A stretch of DNA of 64,000 nt from positions 124,001 to 188,000 of the forward strand of contig NZ_JABAII010000011.1 of the NCBI RefSeq assembly GCF_012641405.1, given 5' to 3'. Made by a program: the position numbers and the translations under genes. Origin of the DNA: Rhizobium sp. P40RR-XXII. Lineage in GTDB: Bacteria > Pseudomonadota > Alphaproteobacteria > Rhizobiales > Rhizobiaceae. Shown piece by piece: positions 57,046 through 64,000 of the stretch (its first letter is position 1; each line of letters begins with the position of its first letter). The notes under the pieces are model-generated. The model searched no databases. It was not told where the DNA came from and saw only the letters and a list, made by a program, of their open reading frames with translations.

Positions 57046-58914
57046 TCATCTGGGATAGATCTTGAGACCGTCAGCCACCGAATTGGCGACGTGTTCTCTG
57101 GTAATAACGCCAACGACGTCGGCTTCTCGCGGGACCCCGTGTCCACCAACAACCACGGCCATGAACGCGTTCCTGCGCCATATGCGCTGAATAACCTCGG
57201 AGGCGATCATTTCGGTCCCGACGATGGTAAAATCGCGGCTTGCGATGTCGCCGAGGCTTACGCCCGTATGCCGCTCCTCCAGGCCGCGTCGTAATCCCGT
57301 ATTGATGCGTATGACACCAAACACATGGCCGCCCTTGATGACCACGACGTGGCGAAGACGCCCCTCATCCTCGTGCTGGCGCAGGAACTCATCGAAACTT
57401 TGCTCGGCTTGCAAGACCAGAATATCGCTGTCCATCACTTCGCGGGCATGACGCACGAGAAACATGTTGGCATGCAGTGCCTTGGGTATCGGCTGTCCCC
57501 GGCGGACCAGCTTAAGCGTGTAGATGTTCTCTCGAGAAAGCAGCCGCCGGACACCGACGCTCGTGGCAACCGCAAGGATCATCGGCATGACGATGTCATA
57601 TTCCCGGGTCATTTCGAATGTCATGGTGATGGCGGTCATCACCGCACCGGTGCCGCCGCCGACCATCGCGCCCATGCCGACCATGGCAAACGCCGGGATG
57701 CTGACCGGAAGCGGAATTCCGAGCATCTGAACGAGAGCCGCGAAGCCGCCGCCGATCGTTGCGCCCATGAAGAGCGATGGCGAGAAGATGCCACCGGAAG
57801 ACCCCGCACCCAGACTGGTTGATGTCGCGATCAGCTTGCATGCGAACAGCAAGGCCAGGAGCGACAGAGATGTCATGTGCCCAACCAGAATGCTCTCGAT
57901 CGTCGCGTACCCAACACCATCGACATAGTATTCGCCGAGCGAGTCAAAGAGAACGTACATGAGAAGGCCGAGAATCCACATACCGAGGATATGGCGCGTG
58001 TAGCGGCCCGGGATTCTGTCGAAACAGTCTTCGGCCAAATGCAGGCCGCGAATGAAGGCTGCGGCCGCGACGCCGGTCAATCCGCCTAGCGCAGTATACA
58101 AAACCAGCAGAACAATCGCGCTTGCGTCCGTCGTCAGCGCCTGCAAGGGCGGAACCAGAAACGCGGGCTGCTGACCGATAAACCAACGCCCGACGAACGT
58201 TGCGGCTCCCGTGGCGATTGCTACCGGCAGAAAGGTGCTGACGCTGACTTCCGGCATCATCAGCTCGATGGCAAACATGACGCCGCCGATCGGTGTATTG
58301 AACGTTGCCGCGATACCCGCGCCGGCGCCCGCCGCAACCATGACGATGCGCTGGCCGATCGGCATGCGAATGATCTGCCCAAGGGTCGATCCCAGTGCTG
58401 AGCCGATTTGGATGATGGGGCCTTCGCGGCCGACCGACGAGCCACTTCCAATCGCGACCGCAGAGGCTAGCGATTTCACAACAGCGACAATCGGCCGGAT
58501 CCGGCCTTCGTGATGATAAATGGCGTTCATGACCTCCGGAACGCCGTGTCCCTTGGCCTCAGGTGCGAAGTTGCTGACGAGAAATGTTACGACAATTCCC
58601 CCAACGACCGGCGCGCCAATAACGAATACACCCCATCGGCTGGGTGCGGTGAAGACGTTTGCATCATAGACGATTGATAAAGTGCCGTTGAAGAACAGGT
58701 TGTGTAGAAGCGCGATCAAATCGCGAAAGAGGACCGCCCCCAACCCCGTCACGATGCCCAGGCCGAGTGCCAGAGCCGACAGCAGAAGCAAGCTCAACGG
58801 CAAGTCTTCGCTATGCTCCCGCTCACCATTCTTTGAAACGCGTCGGATAAGGGCATTGTCGGTCGGCTGAACAGCCTTTCCATAATCAAGGTCCGGATTC
58901 TCTGCTTCGACCAT
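57046..58914 (-). CDS. ClC chloride channel/transporter with CBS domains
   Basis: A 622-residue ClC protein. The signatures are GHGVPEVMNAI (GSGIP position), GSGSSVGREGPIIQIG with the gating glutamate, NTPIGGVMFAIELMMPE, and SSGGIFSPSLFMG (GxFxP). Two CBS domains fill the C-terminus (about 460-620; SDILVLQAEQSFDEFL, RHVVVIKGGHVFGVIR). The internal proton-pathway glutamate, E203 in E. coli ClC-ec1 (FIIEEM), aligns with Leu here (FAIELM), which points to channel-like or uncoupled transport rather than 2:1 chloride/proton exchange. Operator site 3 lies 89 bases before the start. Confidence 0.93.
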   Translation of the reverse strand: MVEAENPDLDYGKAVQPTDNALIRRVSKNGEREHSEDLPLSLLLLSALALGLGIVTGLGAVLFRDLIALLHNLFFNGTLSIVYDANVFTAPSRWGVFVIGAPVVGGIVVTFLVSNFAPEAKGHGVPEVMNAIYHHEGRIRPIVAVVKSLASAVAIGSGSSVGREGPIIQIGSALGSTLGQIIRMPIGQRIVMVAAGAGAGIAATFNTPIGGVMFAIELMMPEVSVSTFLPVAIATGAATFVGRWFIGQQPAFLVPPLQALTTDASAIVLLVLYTALGGLTGVAAAAFIRGLHLAEDCFDRIPGRYTRHILGMWILGLLMYVLFDSLGEYYVDGVGYATIESILVGHMTSLSLLALLFACKLIATSTSLGAGSSGGIFSPSLFMGATIGGGFAALVQMLGIPLPVSIPAFAMVGMGAMVGGGTGAVMTAITMTFEMTREYDIVMPMILAVATSVGVRRLLSRENIYTLKLVRRGQPIPKALHANMFLVRHAREVMDSDILVLQAEQSFDEFLRQHEDEGRLRHVVVIKGGHVFGVIRINTGLRRGLEERHTGVSLGDIASRDFTIVGTEMIASEVIQRIWRRNAFMAVVVGGHGVPREADVVGVITREHVANSVADGLKIYPR

Positions 58915-59002
58915 GGGGCGTGCCTTTTGGTGGACTGCGCGGTTTGTCGTTTCGAGGCCGATGCAAACCTATGTGCCGATAGGTGGATCATCGGCATGCA
59001 TA

Positions 59003-59021
59003 TATATCATGACATGACATA
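59003..59021. promoter_or_regulatory. MarR-type operator, site 3
   Basis: TATATCA-TGACA-TGACATA between the divergent ClC gene (58914, leftwards) and the exported protein gene at 59170 (rightwards). It could serve either; it is nearer to the ClC gene. Confidence 0.65.
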
Positions 59022-59169
59022 AAATTCGAGCTATGAAAAGCCACCGATTCGCTTCGGCGGATCGGGTCCAAATCAATCTTGAAGGAAATTGTCCGCGGCG
59101 AGCCACGCACCGGATATGCGCGTGCTAGCTCGGGCCGGACCTCCTTGACAGAGGAAATGATAGGAAACG

Positions 59170-59667
59170 ATGACTGTCAAAATTCTTGCAGCCTCTCTCG
59201 TGCTCACCATGTCCGCAATCACCGCAGCTCACGCGGCAGCACCCGTCCGGATGGACCAGTTCGGAGCATGGGGTGCGTTTTCGTATAAATCAGGTGGCGA
59301 TACGAGTTGCTATATCCTGTCGACGCCGACGGTCCAGATGCCCGCCAATGTGGATCATGGCGACAATTTCTTCATGATCGCGCATTCACCGGGAAAGGAC
59401 TACGTCCCGGAGGCAATGGCGGGTTACGATCTCAGGCAAGGTGCGCCAATGACGGCCGTGATTGGCGGCAAAGCCTTTGCGATGTTCACCCAGGACAGGC
59501 ACGGCTGGGTTCAGAACGAAGCTGACCAGCCGTCCATGATCCAGGCGCTGAAGTCGGGCGACAAATTGGAACTGCATGCCACTTCGAAGCGGGGAACCGC
59601 CACCAGCTATTCCTATTCCCTCTCAGGCATCACCGCCGCGTTGAAACGGATCAGCGCCTGCAATTAA
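59170..59667 (+). CDS. Exported IalB-like protein
   Basis: A 165-residue protein with a signal peptide (ILAASLVLTMSAITAAHA) and a mature part resembling invasion-associated locus B proteins: FGAWGAFSYKSGGDTSCYILSTP, then FFMIAHSPG and a C-terminal SYSLSGITAALKRISACN. It has two cysteines, against four in the IalB gene of the secretion operon, so it belongs to a different subgroup. Operator site 3 lies about 150 bases upstream, shared with the divergent ClC gene. The start follows AGAGGAAATGATAGGAAACG. Confidence 0.75.
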   Translation: MTVKILAASLVLTMSAITAAHAAAPVRMDQFGAWGAFSYKSGGDTSCYILSTPTVQMPANVDHGDNFFMIAHSPGKDYVPEAMAGYDLRQGAPMTAVIGGKAFAMFTQDRHGWVQNEADQPSMIQALKSGDKLELHATSKRGTATSYSYSLSGITAALKRISACN

Positions 59668-59769
59668 CGTCTAGTAATTTCTCTCACTGGACAACTGCCC
59701 GGGGGCTGATTGTGGCGTTTGCCTCACTTAGGCCGGCACAAACATGATCCGCTACGCCCGTGCATCTAA

Positions 59770-59817
59770 CGGAGCCCAGACCTCGATCGCTATCATGTCA
59801 CGCAGGTCTGGGCTCCG
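59770..59817. repeat. Perfect 14-base inverted repeat
   Basis: CGGAGCCCAGACCT (59770-59783) and its exact complement (59804-59817) with a 20-base loop. It lies downstream of the IalB-like gene, without a T-run. It may be an RNA structure or a mobile-repeat remnant. Bases 59668-59917 show no gene. Confidence 0.6.
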
Positions 59818-59917
59818 AGCCGACGGGCTCGCATTAAGCTGGCGCACCGAGAATCCAAACACGCAAGAAACGGCCCCAAATCGGTCTGCTGCCGACGGGG
59901 CGATTAACGAGATCACC

Positions 59918-60058
59918 CTAGACCTTGGTGATCTCGCCGTATTTTTGATGGCTTTCTGCCATCGGGCCATAGAATCGCATCAGAAGACCAAGTGCAGTCA
60001 GCACGATGAGAAACGCGCATACTAAAAACATTATTCTGCGCGTGATCTTGCCTGTCAT
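59918..60058 (-). CDS. Small membrane protein, 46 residues
   Basis: A short open frame with native-looking codons: MTGKITRRIMFLVCAFLIVL, then TALGLLMRFYGPMAESHQKY and GEITKV before a TAG stop. The positive N-terminus and a single hydrophobic segment (IMFLVCAFLIVLTALGLLM) indicate an inner-membrane protein with its N-terminus inside. A GGAAGTGGA stretch precedes the ATG. No family known. It is too short to be picked up by a 60-residue cutoff. Confidence 0.55.
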   Translation of the reverse strand: MTGKITRRIMFLVCAFLIVLTALGLLMRFYGPMAESHQKYGEITKV

Positions 60059-60206
60059 GAACGATCATCCACTTCCATTGAACAAAACCATCAACTGAAA
60101 GCCGCTGAGGGCTTTAATATTGTATTTTCAGTTTCATCTTCAGAACGAGAGATGCTAAGTTGCGCGAAGATGACAATCTATGATTGCTTCTTCACAGGGC
60201 GAAAGA

Positions 60207-60497
60207 CTATTCGATCTTGTCATCGAGAATCTTGTTTCTATCGACCTTTACGATAACTTTTTCGGGACGCTCTCCTTCCTTATCCAGGAGAAAGATAACT
60301 ATGCATTTATCCTTGGTTGAGCGAAAGGACAGGAGCCGGCCTTTTGTTTTGATCAGAACCTTCTCTACGACATCCACGCAATCGAGCGGTTGATCCGAAA
60401 CGAAAGTCGGCTGGGGCGCTTCAACGTGCAACGAGATCGCAGCGACTGGGCAGATCACGGTTGCAGTCCAGAATGAGGTCATATCGTTGAGCTCCAT
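60207..60497 (-). CDS. Small exported protein, PepSY-like (tentative)
   Basis: A 96-codon frame; from the second ATG (five codons in) it has a likely signal peptide (MTSFWTATVICPVAAISLHVEA). The mature part has beta-strand character (PTFVSDQPLDCVDVVEKVL, CIVIFLLDKEGERPEKVIVKVD), which recalls small PepSY-type modules with a GRLLSF turn. The start and family are uncertain. It lies just downstream of the second ClC gene on the same strand, about 60 bases away, and might be its operon partner. Confidence 0.5.
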   Translation of the reverse strand: MELNDMTSFWTATVICPVAAISLHVEAPQPTFVSDQPLDCVDVVEKVLIKTKGRLLSFRSTKDKCIVIFLLDKEGERPEKVIVKVDRNKILDDKIE

Positions 60498-60559
60498 TCC
60501 CGAGGTGCGTTGACACTTGTCGTTTGCAGGGCCTTGCTCGACAGCCCCTTCCGAGCCAA

Positions 60560-61912
60560 CTAGGTGTGGGACATATTTCTTTCCGTGCTACGCCGGGCGC
60601 GGATCGCCGCTGCGATGAAGACGCGCGACAGGCCGTGATAGAGCGGCTCGCGCGACAGCAGCCGCGACGTCACATAGCCGATCATCGACACTGCCATGAT
60701 CGGGATGACGGCCTGATGATCGCCCGTCATTTCCAGGATGATGACGAAGGCGGTCATCGGCGCCTGAACCACGCCGGCGAAATAGCCTGCCATGCCGAGA
60801 ATTGCCGCAAGCGCCACACCGCCGCCGACCAGCGTGCCGACCGTGCTGCCGAAACCGGCGCCTACGGCAAGCGACGGCGCAAAGATGCCGCCGGGAATGC
60901 CCGAGATCATCGACAGGAAGCTCGCCAGCAGTTTTTCGAGGAAGAAGAGTGCGGGCAGGGCATGCCCTTCGACCGCGCTGCGGGCCTGCTCGTAGCCGGT
61001 GCCGAAGGTCTGGCCGCCAGAGAGCACGCCGACGGCGGCAACGACAAGGCCGCAGAGGCCGGCAAGGATCAGCATGCGCTTGAGCGGCTGCGGCTGTGCC
61101 CAGCGGCGGATGCGGATGCCGGCATAGAGTGCCAGCCCGCTGAAGGTAGCGCCGAGCGCGCCGCCGCCGACACCACAGATCAGCATGACGATCCAATCCC
61201 GAAACATCATTGGGGCGGCATCGGCCGTGCCGAAATAGTTGTAGCTGCCGGAAAGGCCGAGTGCGGCAAGGCCGGAAAGAATGACGGCGGTCAGAACGAG
61301 GCCATTGGCGCGGGATTCATAGGTGCGGCTCATCTCCTCGATGGCAAAGACGATGCCGGCAAGCGGTGTGTTGAAGGCGGCGGCGATACCGGCGGCGGAA
61401 CCTGCAAGGATAAGCCCCTTTGCCTGCGCCATGCCACCGAAGCGGGCAACCGCCAGCATGAATGAGGCACCGACCTGCACCGTCGGCCCCTCGCGGCCGA
61501 TGGAGGCGCCGCTCAGAAGCCCCAATATGGTCAGCACGATCTTGCCGAAAGCCAGCCGCAGCGAGAGCAGCTTCGTGCGATCCTCGTCATGATGCAGATG
61601 CCGCGCAGCGATCGCCTGCGGAATGCCGCTCCCTTGCGAATTGGGAAACAGGGTCGCGGCGAGATAGGCTGATAGCACGAAGCCGAGCGGCGTCAGCAGC
61701 AGCGGCAGCAGCCACATCCATTCACCCGATTGAGTCACACCGGTAAAGGCGCACTGCGCCAGATCGGCAAGCTTGGCAAAGCCGACGCTGATCACGCCGA
61801 TCGCCAACGCGCCCGTCCAGAAGACCAAACGCGGCCGCCAGAGATTGAAAGAGCCCCAGATGACACGGGAACGACGGATTAATTTCGGTCTGCGGAAGTG
61901 CGATGACATCAT
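60560..61912 (-). CDS. ClC chloride/proton antiporter-like protein without CBS domains
   Basis: A ClC of about 450 residues. It shows QGSGIPQAIAA (GSGIP), GASIGREGPTVQVGASF with the gating glutamate, NTPLAGIVFAIEEMSRT, and GGIFAPSLAVGAGFG (GIFAP). Unlike the other ClC in this window, both glutamates of FAIEEM are present (E202/E203 of E. coli ClC-ec1), so chloride/proton exchange is expected. It ends after the membrane domain without CBS domains. The start is taken at 61912 (MMSSHF); an ATG at 61939 adds nine residues. Operator site 4 lies 40 bases upstream. Confidence 0.92.
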   Translation of the reverse strand: MMSSHFRRPKLIRRSRVIWGSFNLWRPRLVFWTGALAIGVISVGFAKLADLAQCAFTGVTQSGEWMWLLPLLLTPLGFVLSAYLAATLFPNSQGSGIPQAIAARHLHHDEDRTKLLSLRLAFGKIVLTILGLLSGASIGREGPTVQVGASFMLAVARFGGMAQAKGLILAGSAAGIAAAFNTPLAGIVFAIEEMSRTYESRANGLVLTAVILSGLAALGLSGSYNYFGTADAAPMMFRDWIVMLICGVGGGALGATFSGLALYAGIRIRRWAQPQPLKRMLILAGLCGLVVAAVGVLSGGQTFGTGYEQARSAVEGHALPALFFLEKLLASFLSMISGIPGGIFAPSLAVGAGFGSTVGTLVGGGVALAAILGMAGYFAGVVQAPMTAFVIILEMTGDHQAVIPIMAVSMIGYVTSRLLSREPLYHGLSRVFIAAAIRARRSTERNMSHT

Positions 61913-61951
61913 TTGCTCAAGGAAATATGGAAGCGGCAACTGCCGGTGCTA

Positions 61952-61970
61952 TATGTCACGAAGTGATATA
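61952..61970. promoter_or_regulatory. MarR-type operator, site 4
   Basis: TATGTCA-CGAAG-TGATATA, 40 bases before the start of the second ClC gene. Same 7-5-7 layout, one arm mismatch. Confidence 0.68.
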
Positions 61971-62155
61971 AAATACGAGACTTTATTGACGTGCCGAATT
62001 CGGATCAGAGCAATCAGGACGCAACGTTACCCGATTGAGGAGACTGAAGACGAAGCCAAGCGATATCGCCTTGTCCACGCTTGACGGGCAGCAGCGACAT
62101 GTAGGTTGAATATCACGGCTACCGTGCGCGCTTGCCAGTCGTGGTGTGCGTAAAA

Positions 62156-62174
62156 TATATCGTCTCGAGACATA
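62156..62174. promoter_or_regulatory. MarR-type operator, site 5 (autoregulatory)
   Basis: TATATCG-TCTCG-AGACATA, ending 12 bases before the marR ATG, so a bound repressor would block the promoter or ribosome-binding site. Somewhat diverged from the other copies, with a perfect GTCTCGAGAC centre. Confidence 0.6.
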
Positions 62175-62185
62175 TATAGGAAAGA

Positions 62186-62662
62186 ATGCGCATGCGCTCC
62201 GACAAGCGGCCAAGACGATCTCATAAACGGGTATTCGAGGTGAACGAGCCTCTGGATCCCGACGTATATCAAGGTCTTGCCGGCGTGCGGCTTGCCATGA
62301 GGCGGTTTCTTTCCTTCAGCGAGGCAGCACTTTCCGAAGTGGGCGTGACGTCGCAGCAATATCAGGCCTTGCTGGTGATCAAGGTTGCCCCGACGGGCCG
62401 GGTCATGATGCGGGAGCTCGCCGAACAGATGCTGTTGCAACACAACGGCGCGGTTCAGCTGGTAAACCGGCTGGAGGCCGCAGGCCTCGCGATCCGCATA
62501 CCGTCCGAGGAAGACAAGCGCAGCGTCTTGATCGGCCTCACTGAGATTGGCGAAGAGTTGCTTGAGCGATTAGCGGCGATCCATCTGAAAGGCATGTTCG
62601 AGAATGAGGAACTGCTGGTTGAATCCTTAAGGCGGCTTCGGCGCCTGTCGCGATCCGATTGA
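62186..62662 (+). CDS. MarR family transcriptional regulator
   Basis: A 158-residue winged-helix repressor. The dimerisation helix (YQGLAGVRLAMRRFLSFSEAAL) is followed by the MarR core LSEVGVTSQQYQALLVIKV, MMRELAEQMLLQHNGAVQLVNRLEAAGLAIRIPSEEDKRSVLIGLTEIGEELLERL, in which RSVLIGLT forms the wing with the typical D/E-x-R-S-x-x-I pattern. Its ligand is unknown; no redox cysteine is present. Copies of one inverted repeat lie before this gene and at five other places within 8 kb, so it is the likely regulator of that group, including two ClC transporters. Confidence 0.92.
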   Translation: MRMRSDKRPRRSHKRVFEVNEPLDPDVYQGLAGVRLAMRRFLSFSEAALSEVGVTSQQYQALLVIKVAPTGRVMMRELAEQMLLQHNGAVQLVNRLEAAGLAIRIPSEEDKRSVLIGLTEIGEELLERLAAIHLKGMFENEELLVESLRRLRRLSRSD

Positions 62663-62749
62663 TCAGCGCCAAATCCGCTCTTGGCCGAACGGGTCCAACC
62701 GCGGCCGGCACCAGAGCGCAGTCCATGACGCAAGATGGCCCGAAGCACA

Positions 62750-63049
62750 CTATTGTTTCACCTTGCGGTCCTCCAGCGCGCGGCAGACTTCCTCCATCAT
62801 GATGTGCGCAGCATTCATCACGGCCGGGGAGAGCGATTTGCCGCGGCGTGCATCCCGCCCGGCTTCGATCAACCCTTTGAGTTCAGCCATGTTTTCGAGG
62901 AGACTGGACAGCCTGTGCTGCAACTCGGCCGGCAGCTCGCCAGCCCTGGCGATTTCCATCTGATCGTGTCCATCTGGAATCCCATGATGTTGCAGCAACT
63001 GCTCGAGGCGCAATGAAAGAAGGCTGAGAGATTCGCGCGTCGCATCCAT
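62750..63049 (-). CDS. Small helical hypothetical protein
   Basis: 99 residues, predicted almost entirely alpha-helical with heptad-like leucines (LSLLSLRLEQLLQHHG, ELQHRLSSLLENMAELKGLI, MNAAHIMMEEVCRALEDRKV). No family recognised. It follows the response-regulator gene by 13 bases on the same strand and is probably co-transcribed with it, so it may be a partner protein. Confidence 0.65.
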   Translation of the reverse strand: MDATRESLSLLSLRLEQLLQHHGIPDGHDQMEIARAGELPAELQHRLSSLLENMAELKGLIEAGRDARRGKSLSPAVMNAAHIMMEEVCRALEDRKVKQ

Positions 63050-63062
63050 GATGCTGGCCTTC

Positions 63063-63476
63063 CTAAAGCGGGCCGCGTCTGTCGCACGTAAACAGGCGTA
63101 GTGCTGGGGGATGAGCTACCAGTTGATGCTTGTAAGTCGACATAAACTCAAGCACCTGCTTGATTGTCGCCGGTTGCGCGGGCTTGGAGATGACGCCGAT
63201 CACCCCGAAAATGCCATCGGCAACAACCTCCGGATTGGCCGTCACCATGACGACGGAGATACCGAATTCGCCGGCCAGAAACTGCCCGATGCGCGGCCCG
63301 GTCGCGCCGTCTACGAGGTTAACATCGACAAGGGCGAGATCCGAATGTGGCGCCAGCCGTTTTGCGCTATCGAAGCTGTTGGCTATTCCGGACGTCACAT
63401 ATCCCAGATCATGTATCATATGCTGGAGATCGATTGCGATGAGCGGATCATCCTCAACAATCAGCACGCGTTGCAT
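63063..63476 (-). CDS. Single-domain response regulator (CheY-like)
   Basis: A 137-residue receiver domain without an output domain. VLIVEDDPLIAIDL supplies the acidic pocket, LALVDVNLVDG the phosphorylated Asp (residue 51), VVMVTAN the conserved Thr (79) and ISKPAQP the Lys (98). The short C-terminal extension (HQLVAHPPALRLFTC) is not recognised. No histidine kinase gene is in view. Operator site 6 lies about 180 bases upstream. Such stand-alone receivers often act in phosphorelays, for example in the rhizobial general stress response, but nothing here proves that. Confidence 0.9.
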   Translation of the reverse strand: MQRVLIVEDDPLIAIDLQHMIHDLGYVTSGIANSFDSAKRLAPHSDLALVDVNLVDGATGPRIGQFLAGEFGISVVMVTANPEVVADGIFGVIGVISKPAQPATIKQVLEFMSTYKHQLVAHPPALRLFTCDRRGPL

Positions 63477-63653
63477 TTTTCCTTACCCCACCCTCTATCG
63501 CAGATTTGCTACCCTTTATGCGCCCACGTGCGATCGGCATCGCTATCCACGTCTCACCACCCGGCCGAAGCAATGAAATAGCGTCACAAGATCCCCGAAA
63601 TTTTCCATATATTCATCCCCTATTCAGAATCGCTAAAAATCACTTTAGTTCAA

Positions 63654-63672
63654 AATATCATGATATGATACA
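63654..63672. promoter_or_regulatory. MarR-type operator, site 6
   Basis: AATATCA-TGATA-TGATACA, with two arm mismatches to the consensus. The nearest gene it could control is the leftward response regulator (start 63476), or a gene beyond the right edge of the window. Confidence 0.5.
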
Positions 63673-64000
63673 AAGTGCGAGAAGAAAGCGGTCAAGCAGC
63701 TGCCTGCGAACACGTGCTATTCCGAACCCATCAGCCAACCAATCAAGCGGAATTCCCGATTCACAGATTGCGAATTAAATATCTGTTTCTCATGGATATA
63801 TTTCCTATTTTGCGCTTGGTTTGCTGGGGCCGCCTCCAAACCATAGCTCCCCTTCAGAGTTGCCACGACCTGTCAGAAGCTCGCTGGCAGCGAGCCATCA
63901 CATTAAGAAGATTTAATGTCGTTGCCCGATTGTTGTCACAATCGCGCCGGATCGTTTCAGCATCTCGGCGCGTCAATAACAGCCGAGCCAGCGTGCCACT
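63673..64000. other. Right-edge non-coding stretch
   Basis: No gene supported. A short palindrome CGATTGT-TGTC-ACAATCG lies at 63927-63944, which may belong to a gene starting beyond the window. Confidence 0.45.

Noticed and set aside
59744..60025. Rightward 93-codon frame
   Set aside because: It spans the perfect inverted repeat and lies antisense to a better-supported 46-residue membrane protein.
63506..63778. Open frame of 90 codons near the right edge
   Set aside because: It is rich in Arg and Ser with no domain, overlaps operator site 6, and looks like non-coding sequence.

Overview
The window looks like chromosomal DNA of a Rhizobium of the broad R. tropici/R. etli type. It is GC-rich alphaproteobacterial sequence with the rplU-rpmA-obgE-proB-proA-nadD-rsfS-rlmH order typical of Rhizobiales, RIME-type intergenic palindromes, an NfeR1/alpha-r14 small RNA and rhizobial-type regulatory boxes. 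No database search was possible, so family names rest on motifs read directly from the translated sequence.

Layout. (1) 0.2-12.4 kb is a core block, mostly on the minus strand: ribosomal proteins L21 and L27, two GNAT acetyltransferases, Obg GTPase, proline biosynthesis (proB, proA), NadD, RsfS and RlmH. A molybdate uptake locus (modABC plus a short, DNA-binding-only ModE) lies between nadD and rsfS, with Mo-box-like operators in front of modA and two inverted RIME1 copies bracketing modE. (2) 12.5-17.8 kb is accessory DNA: two near-identical tRNA-Ser(CGA) genes flanking a Fic gene, a broken phospholipase-D-type nuclease, then a cluster of small unknown genes headed by a LexA-type SOS box, with decayed duplicates at its end. 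(3) 18-21 kb holds a cupin, an alpha/beta hydrolase, an HxlR regulator and a flavin-reductase-like protein with palindromic operators.

(4) 21.4-47.7 kb is a two-partner secretion / contact-dependent inhibition locus. An IalB-family protein, a TpsB outer-membrane transporter, a 4254-residue TpsA exoprotein with a C-terminal toxin tip, and an Imm8-type immunity protein form one operon. Downstream are a TPR protein and a toxin graveyard: an orphan immunity-like gene, a second-copy fragment of the TpsA pre-toxin region, a broken colicin-E3-like RNase tip with a cloacin-type immunity gene, and a papain-like toxin tip cut by an insertion sequence. Two IS66 elements and the 3' end of a group II intron are interleaved with them.

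(5) 48-54.3 kb encodes a Tat-exported molybdenum hydroxylase (large subunit, 2Fe-2S subunit, di-haem cytochrome c) and a SulP anion transporter. (6) 54.5-64 kb holds a DUF4336 protein, small stress and envelope proteins, two different ClC chloride transporters, a MarR regulator and a single-domain response regulator. Six copies of one operator, TATRTCA-N5-TGAYATA, lie upstream of most of these genes and of marR itself, which suggests a locally encoded regulon. Molybdenum links regions 1 and 5: ModABC supplies the metal used by enzymes such as the periplasmic hydroxylase.
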